Source: Promineifilum sp019695075 (GTDB lineage Bacteria > Chloroflexota > Anaerolineae > Promineifilales > Promineifilaceae). From it: 64,000 bases of DNA. Where the stretch lies: the NCBI GenBank assembly GCA_026129185.1, contig JAHCIO010000011.1, positions 1-64,000 on the forward strand, written 5' to 3'. Below the pieces are notes generated by a model. It had not been told where the DNA came from, did no database searches, and was given only the letters and a program-made list of their open reading frames with translations. Shown in pieces: positions 54,658 through 61,253 of this stretch. The translations under genes were made by a program, and so were the position numbers. Positions within the stretch are counted from its first letter, which is position 1; each line of letters begins with the position of its first letter.

Positions 54658-55568
54658 TCAGTCAGTCCATGAACCGACGGCGTCGATTTTCTCGGCCGTC
54701 GTGGTCAGGGCGTGGTCGCAACCGCGCCACGACCATGTGAACGTGCCCGCGGTATTGGGGCCATAGGTGCCGTCGAAGCGGACGACGTCATAGGTGTCAC
54801 TATGCTGGCGGAAAGACTTGTTGGCGCCCCACGCCCAACGGGATTCCGGCGTTAATGTGGTGTAGTCGTAGGCGGTCGCAATGTTGCTGACGGGGCCGGT
54901 CACGCCCGTCGGAGCCATCGAAGACATCGCCCACTTCTCTTCGCCGGTGTTTGAAGCGCGACCAGGCCAGGATGTCCTCAGCGCGGAACAGGATGCCGCA
55001 ACGGTGCCCGATCCCCAGATTCGCCGCCGCGGCTGAAGCAACACATTGGCGCCAGGCACAGGTTGAGGTTGTAGACGTAGTTGGACGCGCCCCGGTCATA
55101 ATAGTCGGTCACTGCTGCACTGGCCCGCATACCAGCCGTTGGTGAGGAGCAAACGAATTCCACGCTGTCAGAGTCATCGTCGCAGGGGCCGTCTGTGGCG
55201 CACACATAGGCGTCAACGGGCTGCTTGGCGAGAGGGAGCGCGTCGATGTGTCAGCCAGGGATAAGGGGATGCATCGACAATGAAATAATCGACATCACCC
55301 GGGCTGTTGGTTTTGCCCCGAACCTATCATTGACCTGCACAGGATCAGCCGTCTCTGCAGGTGTTGTTTGGCTCACTCTCGGATACATTCCAGGCTGCGG
55401 CCAGGACCGATTCGCGGTTCCATTACGGCGGCAGCGGCGCGCCCGCCGGCGCCTGCCCTGCGCCATCACCGCCGTCATGCCCGGCAGCGCGGCCAGCAGG
55501 AACAGCACGATTAGCCATCGCATCATCCGCTTCGTGTTCATCTTGTTAAGCTCCTTACCCATATGCAT
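54658..55568 (-). pseudogene. Degenerate PPC-family secreted protein gene (cargo)
   Basis: The reading frame is broken several times. It begins with a signal peptide (MRWLIVLFLLAALPGMTAVMAQ) like that of PPC copy 2. In another frame comes SESEPNNTCRDG followed by a stop, the PPC start motif. Further on are ILFRAEDILAWSRF and VFDGSDG in one frame and VTGPVSNIATAYDY... HALTTTAEKIDAV in the next, matching the GDI(L/V) and GLTTAAExxDAL motifs of the intact genes at 28-31 kb. Large parts of the middle are missing. It is a decayed paralogue, not a recent copy. Confidence 0.8.
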
Positions 55569-55753
55569 ACAACGTGTACTGGCACACTAAGGGTCTAACC
55601 AGGACGCCCATCCCGTCCCCACCCGCTCACCAGTTGCCCGGCACACAAGGAGGGAGCAAGGCACCTGGTGATTCAGGCTGGGACTGAGCACTGTCGGCAA
55701 GAAGTGGACTTCCCCTTAAATACGGATACTAGGCAACACAACGCGTCGAGGAA

Positions 55754-55785
55754 GTGACAAATGCCGAAAGCATGACATTTGTCAC
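55754..55785. promoter_or_regulatory. GTGACAAATG/CATTTGTCAC inverted repeat inside the cargo element
   Basis: Ten-base arms around a 12-base spacer. The right arm contains TGACATTTGTCA, itself a palindrome. It sits in the AT-richer middle of the element upstream of the minus-strand pseudogene 1 and plus-strand noncoding sequence. It resembles operators of some LuxR/NarL-type regulators; that reading is tentative. Confidence 0.4.
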
Positions 55786-56083
55786 GATAATATCTATTAT
55801 CCCCTTCAACTAACAGTCAAAAGGCGCAACGCAACATAAGTACATGGGGTAGCTAGAAACGAACATAACGTCGAGTTGCTCACTTAGTTCTAGGCATCCT
55901 GAGAGCACACCGCCGGCTTCGAAAGTGAATCGCGAGCAGTTAGACAAACGCCACGAGCAAAGAGCGCTTATAAGTATTTTTGCTTGTTCTGAGCGATCTG
56001 TTGTGGAACTGTTTTGGGGCTTAGTCGCGCGGCGAAGCAACCGGGTAGGGCCTGGCGGCGCGCCCACCGCGTCCCTCTCGTTC

Positions 56084-56443
56084 CTAGAACCGCGGCCGCT
56101 GGCCGCGCTCGCCCACCCCGAGGCCAGGAACAGCACCACCGGCCAGCACCAGCGGCCCGGCCATCAGCACCAGAATACCCATACCCATCTCGCGCCAGCC
56201 GAAGGCAAACGCGAAGCCCACGGCAGCGCCAGAAACAGCACCCACCAGCCACGCGGCCAGCGCCAGGCGAAAATGAGCGCCAGCACGACGGCATAGACCG
56301 GGGCCAGATGGATGAGGAAGCCGACGACCTGCTCCAACGCGCTGCCGCTGTCGAAGACATCAAAGGCAGCGTCAGGAACGCGGCGTAGAGAATGGCCACG
56401 CCGCGCGGACTCAGCGCGGCAATTTGGCCGGTCAGTTGGACAT
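56084..56443 (-). pseudogene. Degenerate copy of the small four-helix membrane protein gene (cargo)
   Basis: Nucleotide similarity to the gene at 54.06-54.42 kb runs from about 30 bp upstream of the start to the stop. In the copy, a small deletion after ATGTCC brings TGA into frame at codon 4. Further deletions shift the frame around the third helix (VFDSGSALEQVVGFLIHLAP and VLALIFAWRWP survive). Similarity stops where the element's right end begins. Same orientation as the intact gene outside the element. Confidence 0.88.
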
Positions 56444-56540
56444 GTCACCTCCACTTGCCTACAGCATGAATCGGCCGGCGGGCGATGTCAACTGTAACAG
56501 GTTCTTTGGCTGTCATCCTCCTTTTTGTGTCAGGTAGCTA

Positions 56541-56585
56541 GGACAGTGAACAGTGGACAGTTCCACTGTCCACTGTTCACTGTCC
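56541..56585. repeat. Perfect 21-bp hairpin of CAGTGGA-type heptamers
   Basis: Arms 56541-56561 and 56565-56585 are exact complements around TCC. Each arm is three heptamer-like units (GGACAGTGAACAGTGGACAG plus T). Its first 11 bases are the right target duplication of the cargo element, so the element inserted at the base of this hairpin; CAGTAAACAGTGGACAGTG to the left of the element is the rest of the original array. Confidence 0.9.
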
Positions 56586-56677
56586 TCTATCCACTTCTTC
56601 GCAGAGAAAGTGTAGCCAACGACACTATCGCCGCCGGACTGACTATGCTATTCTGTGCGCGGTAAGGAGAGTTGCCC

Positions 56678-57406
56678 ATGTTCACCAAAACATCCTTTCG
56701 CGCTGTTCCGCTGCTGGCCGGCCTGCTGCTGTTGATCGGCTGCTCGTCGCTGCTCGGCAATTTCGTCACTGGTTCCGGCAATCCGGTCACCCAGGAGTTC
56801 GATTTCAGCGACTTCACCGAAGTCAGCATTGAAAACGCCTTCGCCGGCACGATCACCCGCGGCGACGACTACCGCGTCGTCGTCACCGTCGATGACAATC
56901 TGGTTGACCGCCTCAAGGTCGAGCAAAACGGCAACCGTGTGACCATCGGCTTCAACGAGGCCACAGCCGTCACGAACGCCGACCTGACCTACGAGATCAC
57001 GCTGCCCGCTCTGAGCGGCCTGGGGGTCAGCGGGGCCAGCCAGGCACAGATCGCCGGCTTCACTGGCGACGACGAGTTGAACATCGAGGCCAGCGGGGCC
57101 AGTCGCGTCGAGGGCGACATCAGCAGCGGCGACGCCGACCTGCGCGCCACCGGGGCCAGCACGGTCCGCCTCATCGGCGCGGGCGCGAACCTGAGCGGCG
57201 AAGCCAGCGGGGCCAGCACGCTCGACCTGACCGACTTCGTCACCGCCGACGCCGACGTGACGGCCAGCGGCGCCAGCCACATCATCGTCAACACCACCGG
57301 CCGGCTCGACGCCGAGGCCTCCGGCGCGTCCAACGTTGACTATCTGGGCCAGCCGACGCTGGGCAACATCAGCGCCAGCGGCGGCAGCAACGTCAACCCC
57401 CAGTAG
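56678..57406 (+). CDS. DUF2807 (head-GIN) lipoprotein
   Basis: A 242-residue lipoprotein. TAAGGAGA precedes the ATG by seven bases, and a TATGCTATTCT tract upstream may hold the -10 box. Lipobox LLIGC, lipidated Cys ~22. The GSG-N-VTQEFDFSDFTEVSIENAF segment begins a DUF2807 beta-helix of auto-transporter-adhesin type. It is followed by at least seven turns with the motif (A/T)SGAS (GVSGASQAQI, EASGASRVEG, RATGASTVRL, EASGASTLDL, TASGASHIIV, EASGASNVDY), ending SASGGSNVNPQ. A surface protein of unknown function, possibly adhesive. Confidence 0.88.
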   Translation: MFTKTSFRAVPLLAGLLLLIGCSSLLGNFVTGSGNPVTQEFDFSDFTEVSIENAFAGTITRGDDYRVVVTVDDNLVDRLKVEQNGNRVTIGFNEATAVTNADLTYEITLPALSGLGVSGASQAQIAGFTGDDELNIEASGASRVEGDISSGDADLRATGASTVRLIGAGANLSGEASGASTLDLTDFVTADADVTASGASHIIVNTTGRLDAEASGASNVDYLGQPTLGNISASGGSNVNPQ

Positions 57407-57526
57407 GCCGCGGGCGCGCTCGCGCCCATTGCCCATGCGGGGCGGGCTGACCCGGCCCGCCCCGCCCCGCTTTGGTGTGGGCCAAGCGGGACATTCCGCC
57501 CATAGACGCCGGGCGCAGCCGTCCCG

Positions 57527-57532
57527 TACAAT
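57527..57532 (+). promoter_or_regulatory. TACAAT -10 box directly before a start codon (leaderless type)
   Basis: CGTACAAT is followed after six bases by the ATG of the DUF3108-like lipoprotein gene, with no Shine-Dalgarno sequence between. The spacing matches the boxes at 11.25 and 15.47 kb. Confidence 0.5.
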
Positions 57533-57538
57533 GCGCCC

Positions 57539-58435
57539 ATGTTTACAACCAGGTTTACAGCCAACGACTTTCGTGCTCCTGTTGTCCGCCGCCGCCTGGC
57601 GGCATTGGCCTTGCTGCTGCTGATCGCCCTGGCGGCCTGCGGCGGTGACGACACACCCGCGGCCGAGCCGACGCTCGCCCCGGCGTCTCAGGCAACCACC
57701 GCGCCACAAGCCGACGCGCCGACCGAGGCCCCGCCGGCGGCAGCGACGCCCACCGCCACGCCAACGGCGACCGCCCTGCCAGCGGCGGCCACGGCCGCGC
57801 CTGTCGCCGCCGGCGAGTGTGACAACCCCTTCTTCCCGGCCGTCGAGGGGCGAGTCATGACCTACCGCAACACCGTGCCCGCCTTCGGCGAGTCGGAATT
57901 CAGCCATACCTTTAGCGATGTCACCGACAGCAGCTTTAACGTCAACATCGACGTCGGCGACGGCGAGAGCGTTGTCCAGAAGTGGACGTGCTCGGCCGAC
58001 GGCCTGCTGTCGCCGGAGATGGCGCAGATGCCGGGCATGGCCGAGGGGATGACCTTCGAGTACGTCGAGGCCAGCGGGGCAACGTTGCCGGCCGCCGACC
58101 AGATGACCGCCGGCCACGAGTGGACGACCCACTACGTCGTCGAGGTCACCATGCCCGACCTGGGCCAGGGGGCCATGTCCATGTCCGAGACGGTCGATCT
58201 GATCAATACCGTCGCCGGCGAGGAGTCGGTCACCGTGCCGGCGGGGACGTTCGACGCCGTGCGCGTGGATACGGCGGGCGCGATCGCCGTCAGCATTGCC
58301 GGCGCGCCGGCCAGCAACATCGAGATGAGTATGGTGTCGTGGTACGCCGAAGGCGTCGGCCTGGTGCGGCAGGAGATCGGCGGCATGCTGGGCGGGGACG
58401 ACACGATCCTGACCGAGTTGGTGTCGGTGGAGTAG
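57539..58435 (+). CDS. Exported lipoprotein, DUF3108/TapB-like beta-barrel fold
   Basis: A 298-residue lipoprotein: N-terminal basic region, hydrophobic helix and lipobox LALAAC (Cys ~34). A Pro/Thr/Ala-rich tether to ~95 follows. The exported domain (CDNPFFPAVEGRVMTYRNTVP, SETVDLINTVAGEESVTVPAGTFDAVRV, SWYAEGVGLVRQEIGG) has the YAxGVGxV ending seen in DUF3108/TapB-type proteins. The assignment is by pattern only and the function is unknown. The first start codon is used because TACAAT lies directly before it. Confidence 0.7.
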   Translation: MFTTRFTANDFRAPVVRRRLAALALLLLIALAACGGDDTPAAEPTLAPASQATTAPQADAPTEAPPAAATPTATPTATALPAAATAAPVAAGECDNPFFPAVEGRVMTYRNTVPAFGESEFSHTFSDVTDSSFNVNIDVGDGESVVQKWTCSADGLLSPEMAQMPGMAEGMTFEYVEASGATLPAADQMTAGHEWTTHYVVEVTMPDLGQGAMSMSETVDLINTVAGEESVTVPAGTFDAVRVDTAGAIAVSIAGAPASNIEMSMVSWYAEGVGLVRQEIGGMLGGDDTILTELVSVE

Positions 58436-58450
58436 TCGCGGCATGAAAAA

Positions 58451-58487
58451 GACCGGTCAGGCGGGCGGGTGGCCTGCCTGACCGGTC
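58451..58487 (-). terminator. Intrinsic terminator between convergent lipoprotein and DUF3105 genes
   Basis: A 12-bp stem GACCGGTCAGGC/GCCTGACCGGTC with a G-rich loop. On the minus strand it is followed by TTTTTC, so it terminates the DUF3105 transcript; a plus-strand role is less supported. Confidence 0.8.
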
Positions 58488-58513
58488 GCGTCGGGCGGAT
58501 GTCCGGCGGCCGG

Positions 58514-59113
58514 TTAGCTGAGCGGCTCGCCTATGCCACCGGTGCAGGCCGCGCCGCGCTCCGGCGTGTTCGGCCCCACACGGTAGCGCTCGACGAACTG
58601 CCCGACGCGGTCGTCGTCGATGCTGTCCAGTTCCAGCTGCACGCCCCAGCCGGTCATGACAATGGGACTGCGCTGCTCCGGGTAGGGGCTAACCAGCAGG
58701 AAGTTCTGTCCCCGCGCCCAGTTCTCGATGGCGGCGATCTCCTCGGCGGGCAGATCGGGCTGGTAGGTGATCCAGACCGCGCCGTGCTCCAGCGAGTGGA
58801 CGGCGTTGGCCGTGTTGAGCGGCTCCTCGTAGATGCCGCAGTTCTGCCAGACCGGGTCGTGGTTGCCCCCGGTCGGCGGTAGCTCGCCGAAGGGGATTTC
58901 CAGCCCCGTCTCGTGGCCGCGCGACTGCCGCGGATACTGCTCCACGCCGGCGATGGCCTCCGCCGGCCGCGTGGCCAGCCACAGCAGCCAGACCAGAATG
59001 GCGATGCCCGCCACCGCGCCCACCGCCAGCAGGATGTTGCGTAGGCGGTTGTCCGGCGCGGCCTTGCTCTTGCCGCGCGCCGTCGTCTTCTTCTTCGTGC
59101 CTCGTGCGCCCAT
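58514..59113 (-). CDS. DUF3105 membrane-anchored protein
   Basis: A 199-residue protein. Lys/Arg-rich cytoplasmic N-terminus, one transmembrane helix (~26-48), and an exported DUF3105 domain: YPRQSRGHE, EIPFGELPPTGGNHDPVWQNCGIYEEPL, AVHSLEHGAVWITYQPDL, then PYPEQRSPIVMTGWGVQLELD. His/Cys-rich elements (GGNHD, HSLEHGAVW) are conserved in the family and could bind a metal; activity is unknown. GGAGAGCG precedes the ATG. Its transcript ends at the hairpin near 58.47 kb. Confidence 0.9.
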   Translation of the reverse strand: MGARGTKKKTTARGKSKAAPDNRLRNILLAVGAVAGIAILVWLLWLATRPAEAIAGVEQYPRQSRGHETGLEIPFGELPPTGGNHDPVWQNCGIYEEPLNTANAVHSLEHGAVWITYQPDLPAEEIAAIENWARGQNFLLVSPYPEQRSPIVMTGWGVQLELDSIDDDRVGQFVERYRVGPNTPERGAACTGGIGEPLS

Positions 59114-59139
59114 TCGCTCTCCTTTTGAACAAAAGATCC

Positions 59140-59236
59140 GTAGAGACGGGTCGCCGACCCGTCTCTACACGCCATTGCCTCGCTGAGGCGACGGGTCACC
59201 GACCCGTCCTACAGGCGACGGGTCGCCGCCCCGTCC
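59140..59236. repeat. Three ACGGGTC/GACCCGT palindromes in the spacer
   Basis: The first is a 29-bp near-perfect palindrome (59140-59168; GTAGAGACGGGTCG with its complement). The second, ACGGGTCACCGACCCGT, is at 59191-59207, and the third, GACGGGTCGCCGCCCCGTC, follows at about 59217. They share the core with the GGTC-n-GACC repeats inside the TIR gene. The rest of this 340-bp spacer shows no gene; GGGAGG before the next start is a ribosome site. Confidence 0.85.
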
Positions 59237-59453
59237 TACAATTGCCCCGCCTCTCTGGGCCGGGATGACAAACGCCGGTAAGTTTGTCAGCAAATGGCCT
59301 CCGCGGCAAGTGAGAGAGCGGATCACTTATTTTCCCGCGCGATGGCCGATCTTTTCACGTTCCGTCTATGGTGATCGTCCTCGCGCCCGTGTAGCATAGG
59401 CTTAGCTACGCAGCTCCAAACGGCCGCGGGCGAAGGCATTGGGAGGTCCGAGA

Positions 59454-61253
59454 ATGTACCAGCGCTATCTCATTACCGTTCAACCGGTGGAGGCAACCTT
59501 GCCACTGCCGCTGTCGCCGGACGACGGCCGCCGCGTGGCCTTCATGGTCGGCAAAGTCCGGGTCATCATCGACACACCCGATGCGCCGCCCACGCCGGCG
59601 CTGCGCGTCGCCACCCACGAACTGCCCGCCCACCTGGTCATCACCGAGGGCGACATCGTCGCCATGGACACGCCCGGCTGGCCCCAGTCGGGCACCTACA
59701 ACCAGCTCATCGTCAGCGGCGACGGTGACATTCGCCTGCACAACGACACCTTCGGCCTGCGGGCCTGCTTCTTCGCCCAGGAGGAGGGCATCCTGCGCGT
59801 CAGCAACTCGCTACGGCTGCTGCGGGCCGCGGCGGGACTGGCATGGGATGAACTAGGCATTGCCCAGATGTACCTCTTCGGCGGCTATACGGCCACCGAG
59901 CGCACCATCCTGCGCGGGGCGCAACGCGCCGCCGCGGGCACGGAGTACCGCTTCCGCATCGGCCAGGAGGGGCCGCCGGCGGTCGCCCGCCTGGCCCGCA
60001 CGTGGACGACAGTCATCGACGACCGTCTCGACCATATCGTGGAGACCATCTGCGACCTGTGGACGACGGCCGCCGCCCGCCACATCGACCCGGTCGATAC
60101 GCCCATCGGCATCATGCTCAGCGGCGGGTTGGATTCGCGCCTGGTGGCCGGGGCGGTGGCCTCGCGCGGCAAGCGCATCCTCGGCCTGACCTTCGGCGAC
60201 GTGAACAGCGACGAAGTGCGCATCGCCGGGGAAGTGGCCGCGGCCGTGGGGGCGCAATGGCTGCCGCGACCCATGGACGCGGGCTTCGCCTTCGAGCGGC
60301 TGGCCTTCGACCGCGTCAATGCGTCCAACGAGACGATGTATAATCTGATGTGGGACGCCAATCTGCCGGAGTTGGTGGCCGCGGGCGCGACCCACTTCAG
60401 CAGCGGCGCGACCTTCGAGACGACCTTCGGCGGCCACCGCGACGCCGACCCGCGCCGCCGCCTGCTGAAGAACGTCCGCCAGTCGCTCCTCGGCCCGTGG
60501 CACACGCCGCCGGCCACGGCCGAGCAACTGGACGCGCTCATCGACCTCCACACCGGCAAGGCCCGCAAGCGCGCCCGCAACTACGCCCGGCTGCTGGCCG
60601 AGCCATACCGCCGCCTGATGACCGACAGCCTGCCGGCCATCCGCGACGAGGTGGCCGCCCGCCTGCACGCCATCGCCGCCTCCGGCCCCATCTCCATCGA
60701 GCAGGTCAACGAGCGCTTCGAGAGCGAGCAGTACCAGGGCCACCACAGCCGCGACCAGGAGCGGCAATTGGCCGTCTATGGCACGCCGCTGCTGCCGACG
60801 TGCGACCGGGACGTGGCCAACTACCTGACCAACCTGCCGGCAGGCATGAAGTACGACCACGCCCTCTACTACCGCGTCTTCCGCCGCCTCTACCCGCGTC
60901 TGGCGGCCATCCAGGTGCCCAACCTGAGCACCGACCTGAACAAGTCGCAGTTGCAGATCGAACTCATCCGCGCCTGGCGCATCCAGCGCAAGTCGCGGCT
61001 GAGCACGTGGGTCAACTTCGACGCCTGGATGCGTCTGGGCGACAACATGGCCAAGTACGAGCGGCTATTCCTCGACCAGACGGGCTTCTTCGACCCGGCG
61101 GCCGTGGGCGACTACTTCGCCGACGTGCGCGCCGGTCGCCAGCGCCTCTACGACGGCGGCGAGACGGGCAGCTTCCTCAACCTGGCCTACCTGCTGGACG
61201 AGCGGCGGGCGGCGGTGCGGCCATCGCCCCACCCCACCCCGACCGCGGCCTAG
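59454..61253 (+). CDS. Asparagine-synthase-like protein lacking the N-terminal catalytic cysteine
   Basis: A 599-residue AsnB-like protein. The ATG at 59454 follows GGGAGGTCCGAGA. The N-terminal ~190 residues keep a glutaminase-like shape (TFGLRACFFAQEEGILRVSNSLRLL, YLFGGYTATERTILRGAQRAAAG), but the protein begins MYQRYL, without the Cys2 that class II amidotransferases use. The C-terminal synthetase has the PP-loop SGGLDS at 223-228, LTFGDVNSDE and an FSSGATFETTFGG region. It probably activates a carboxylate with ATP and uses ammonia or another amine. It is not in an evident peptide or glycan cluster, so the product is unknown. Its stop interlocks with that of the convergent gene through CTAG. 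Confidence 0.85.
   Translation: MYQRYLITVQPVEATLPLPLSPDDGRRVAFMVGKVRVIIDTPDAPPTPALRVATHELPAHLVITEGDIVAMDTPGWPQSGTYNQLIVSGDGDIRLHNDTFGLRACFFAQEEGILRVSNSLRLLRAAAGLAWDELGIAQMYLFGGYTATERTILRGAQRAAAGTEYRFRIGQEGPPAVARLARTWTTVIDDRLDHIVETICDLWTTAAARHIDPVDTPIGIMLSGGLDSRLVAGAVASRGKRILGLTFGDVNSDEVRIAGEVAAAVGAQWLPRPMDAGFAFERLAFDRVNASNETMYNLMWDANLPELVAAGATHFSSGATFETTFGGHRDADPRRRLLKNVRQSLLGPWHTPPATAEQLDALIDLHTGKARKRARNYARLLAEPYRRLMTDSLPAIRDEVAARLHAIAASGPISIEQVNERFESEQYQGHHSRDQERQLAVYGTPLLPTCDRDVANYLTNLPAGMKYDHALYYRVFRRLYPRLAAIQVPNLSTDLNKSQLQIELIRAWRIQRKSRLSTWVNFDAWMRLGDNMAKYERLFLDQTGFFDPAAVGDYFADVRAGRQRLYDGGETGSFLNLAYLLDERRAAVRPSPHPTPTAA

Larger units (their letters stand above)
54526..56540. mobile_element. 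Transposase-less cargo element with IS4-like ends (mobile insertion cassette), 2015 bp
   Basis: Left 45 bp (54526-54570) and right 53 bp (56488-56540) are identical to the ends of the intact IS at 8.9 kb, including the 18-bp inverted repeats. The 11-bp sequence GGACAGTGAAC is directly repeated at 54515-54525 and 56541-56551. This shows the unit moved as one piece, although no transposase is present beyond its last nine codons. The 1917-bp interior carries two pseudogenes on the minus strand and about 500 bp of AT-richer sequence. This is the structure called a mobile insertion cassette. It could be mobilised in trans by the intact transposase. Confidence 0.9.

Noticed and set aside
55810..56139. 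109-codon minus-strand frame inside the cargo element
   Set aside because: Bridges the end of the decayed membrane-protein gene and AT-richer spacer; no start signal and no similarity.
56648..58444. A 598-codon minus-strand frame opposite the DUF2807 and DUF3108-like genes
   Set aside because: Shadow spanning two clear lipoprotein genes and the spacer between them; Gly/Arg-rich, no family match.
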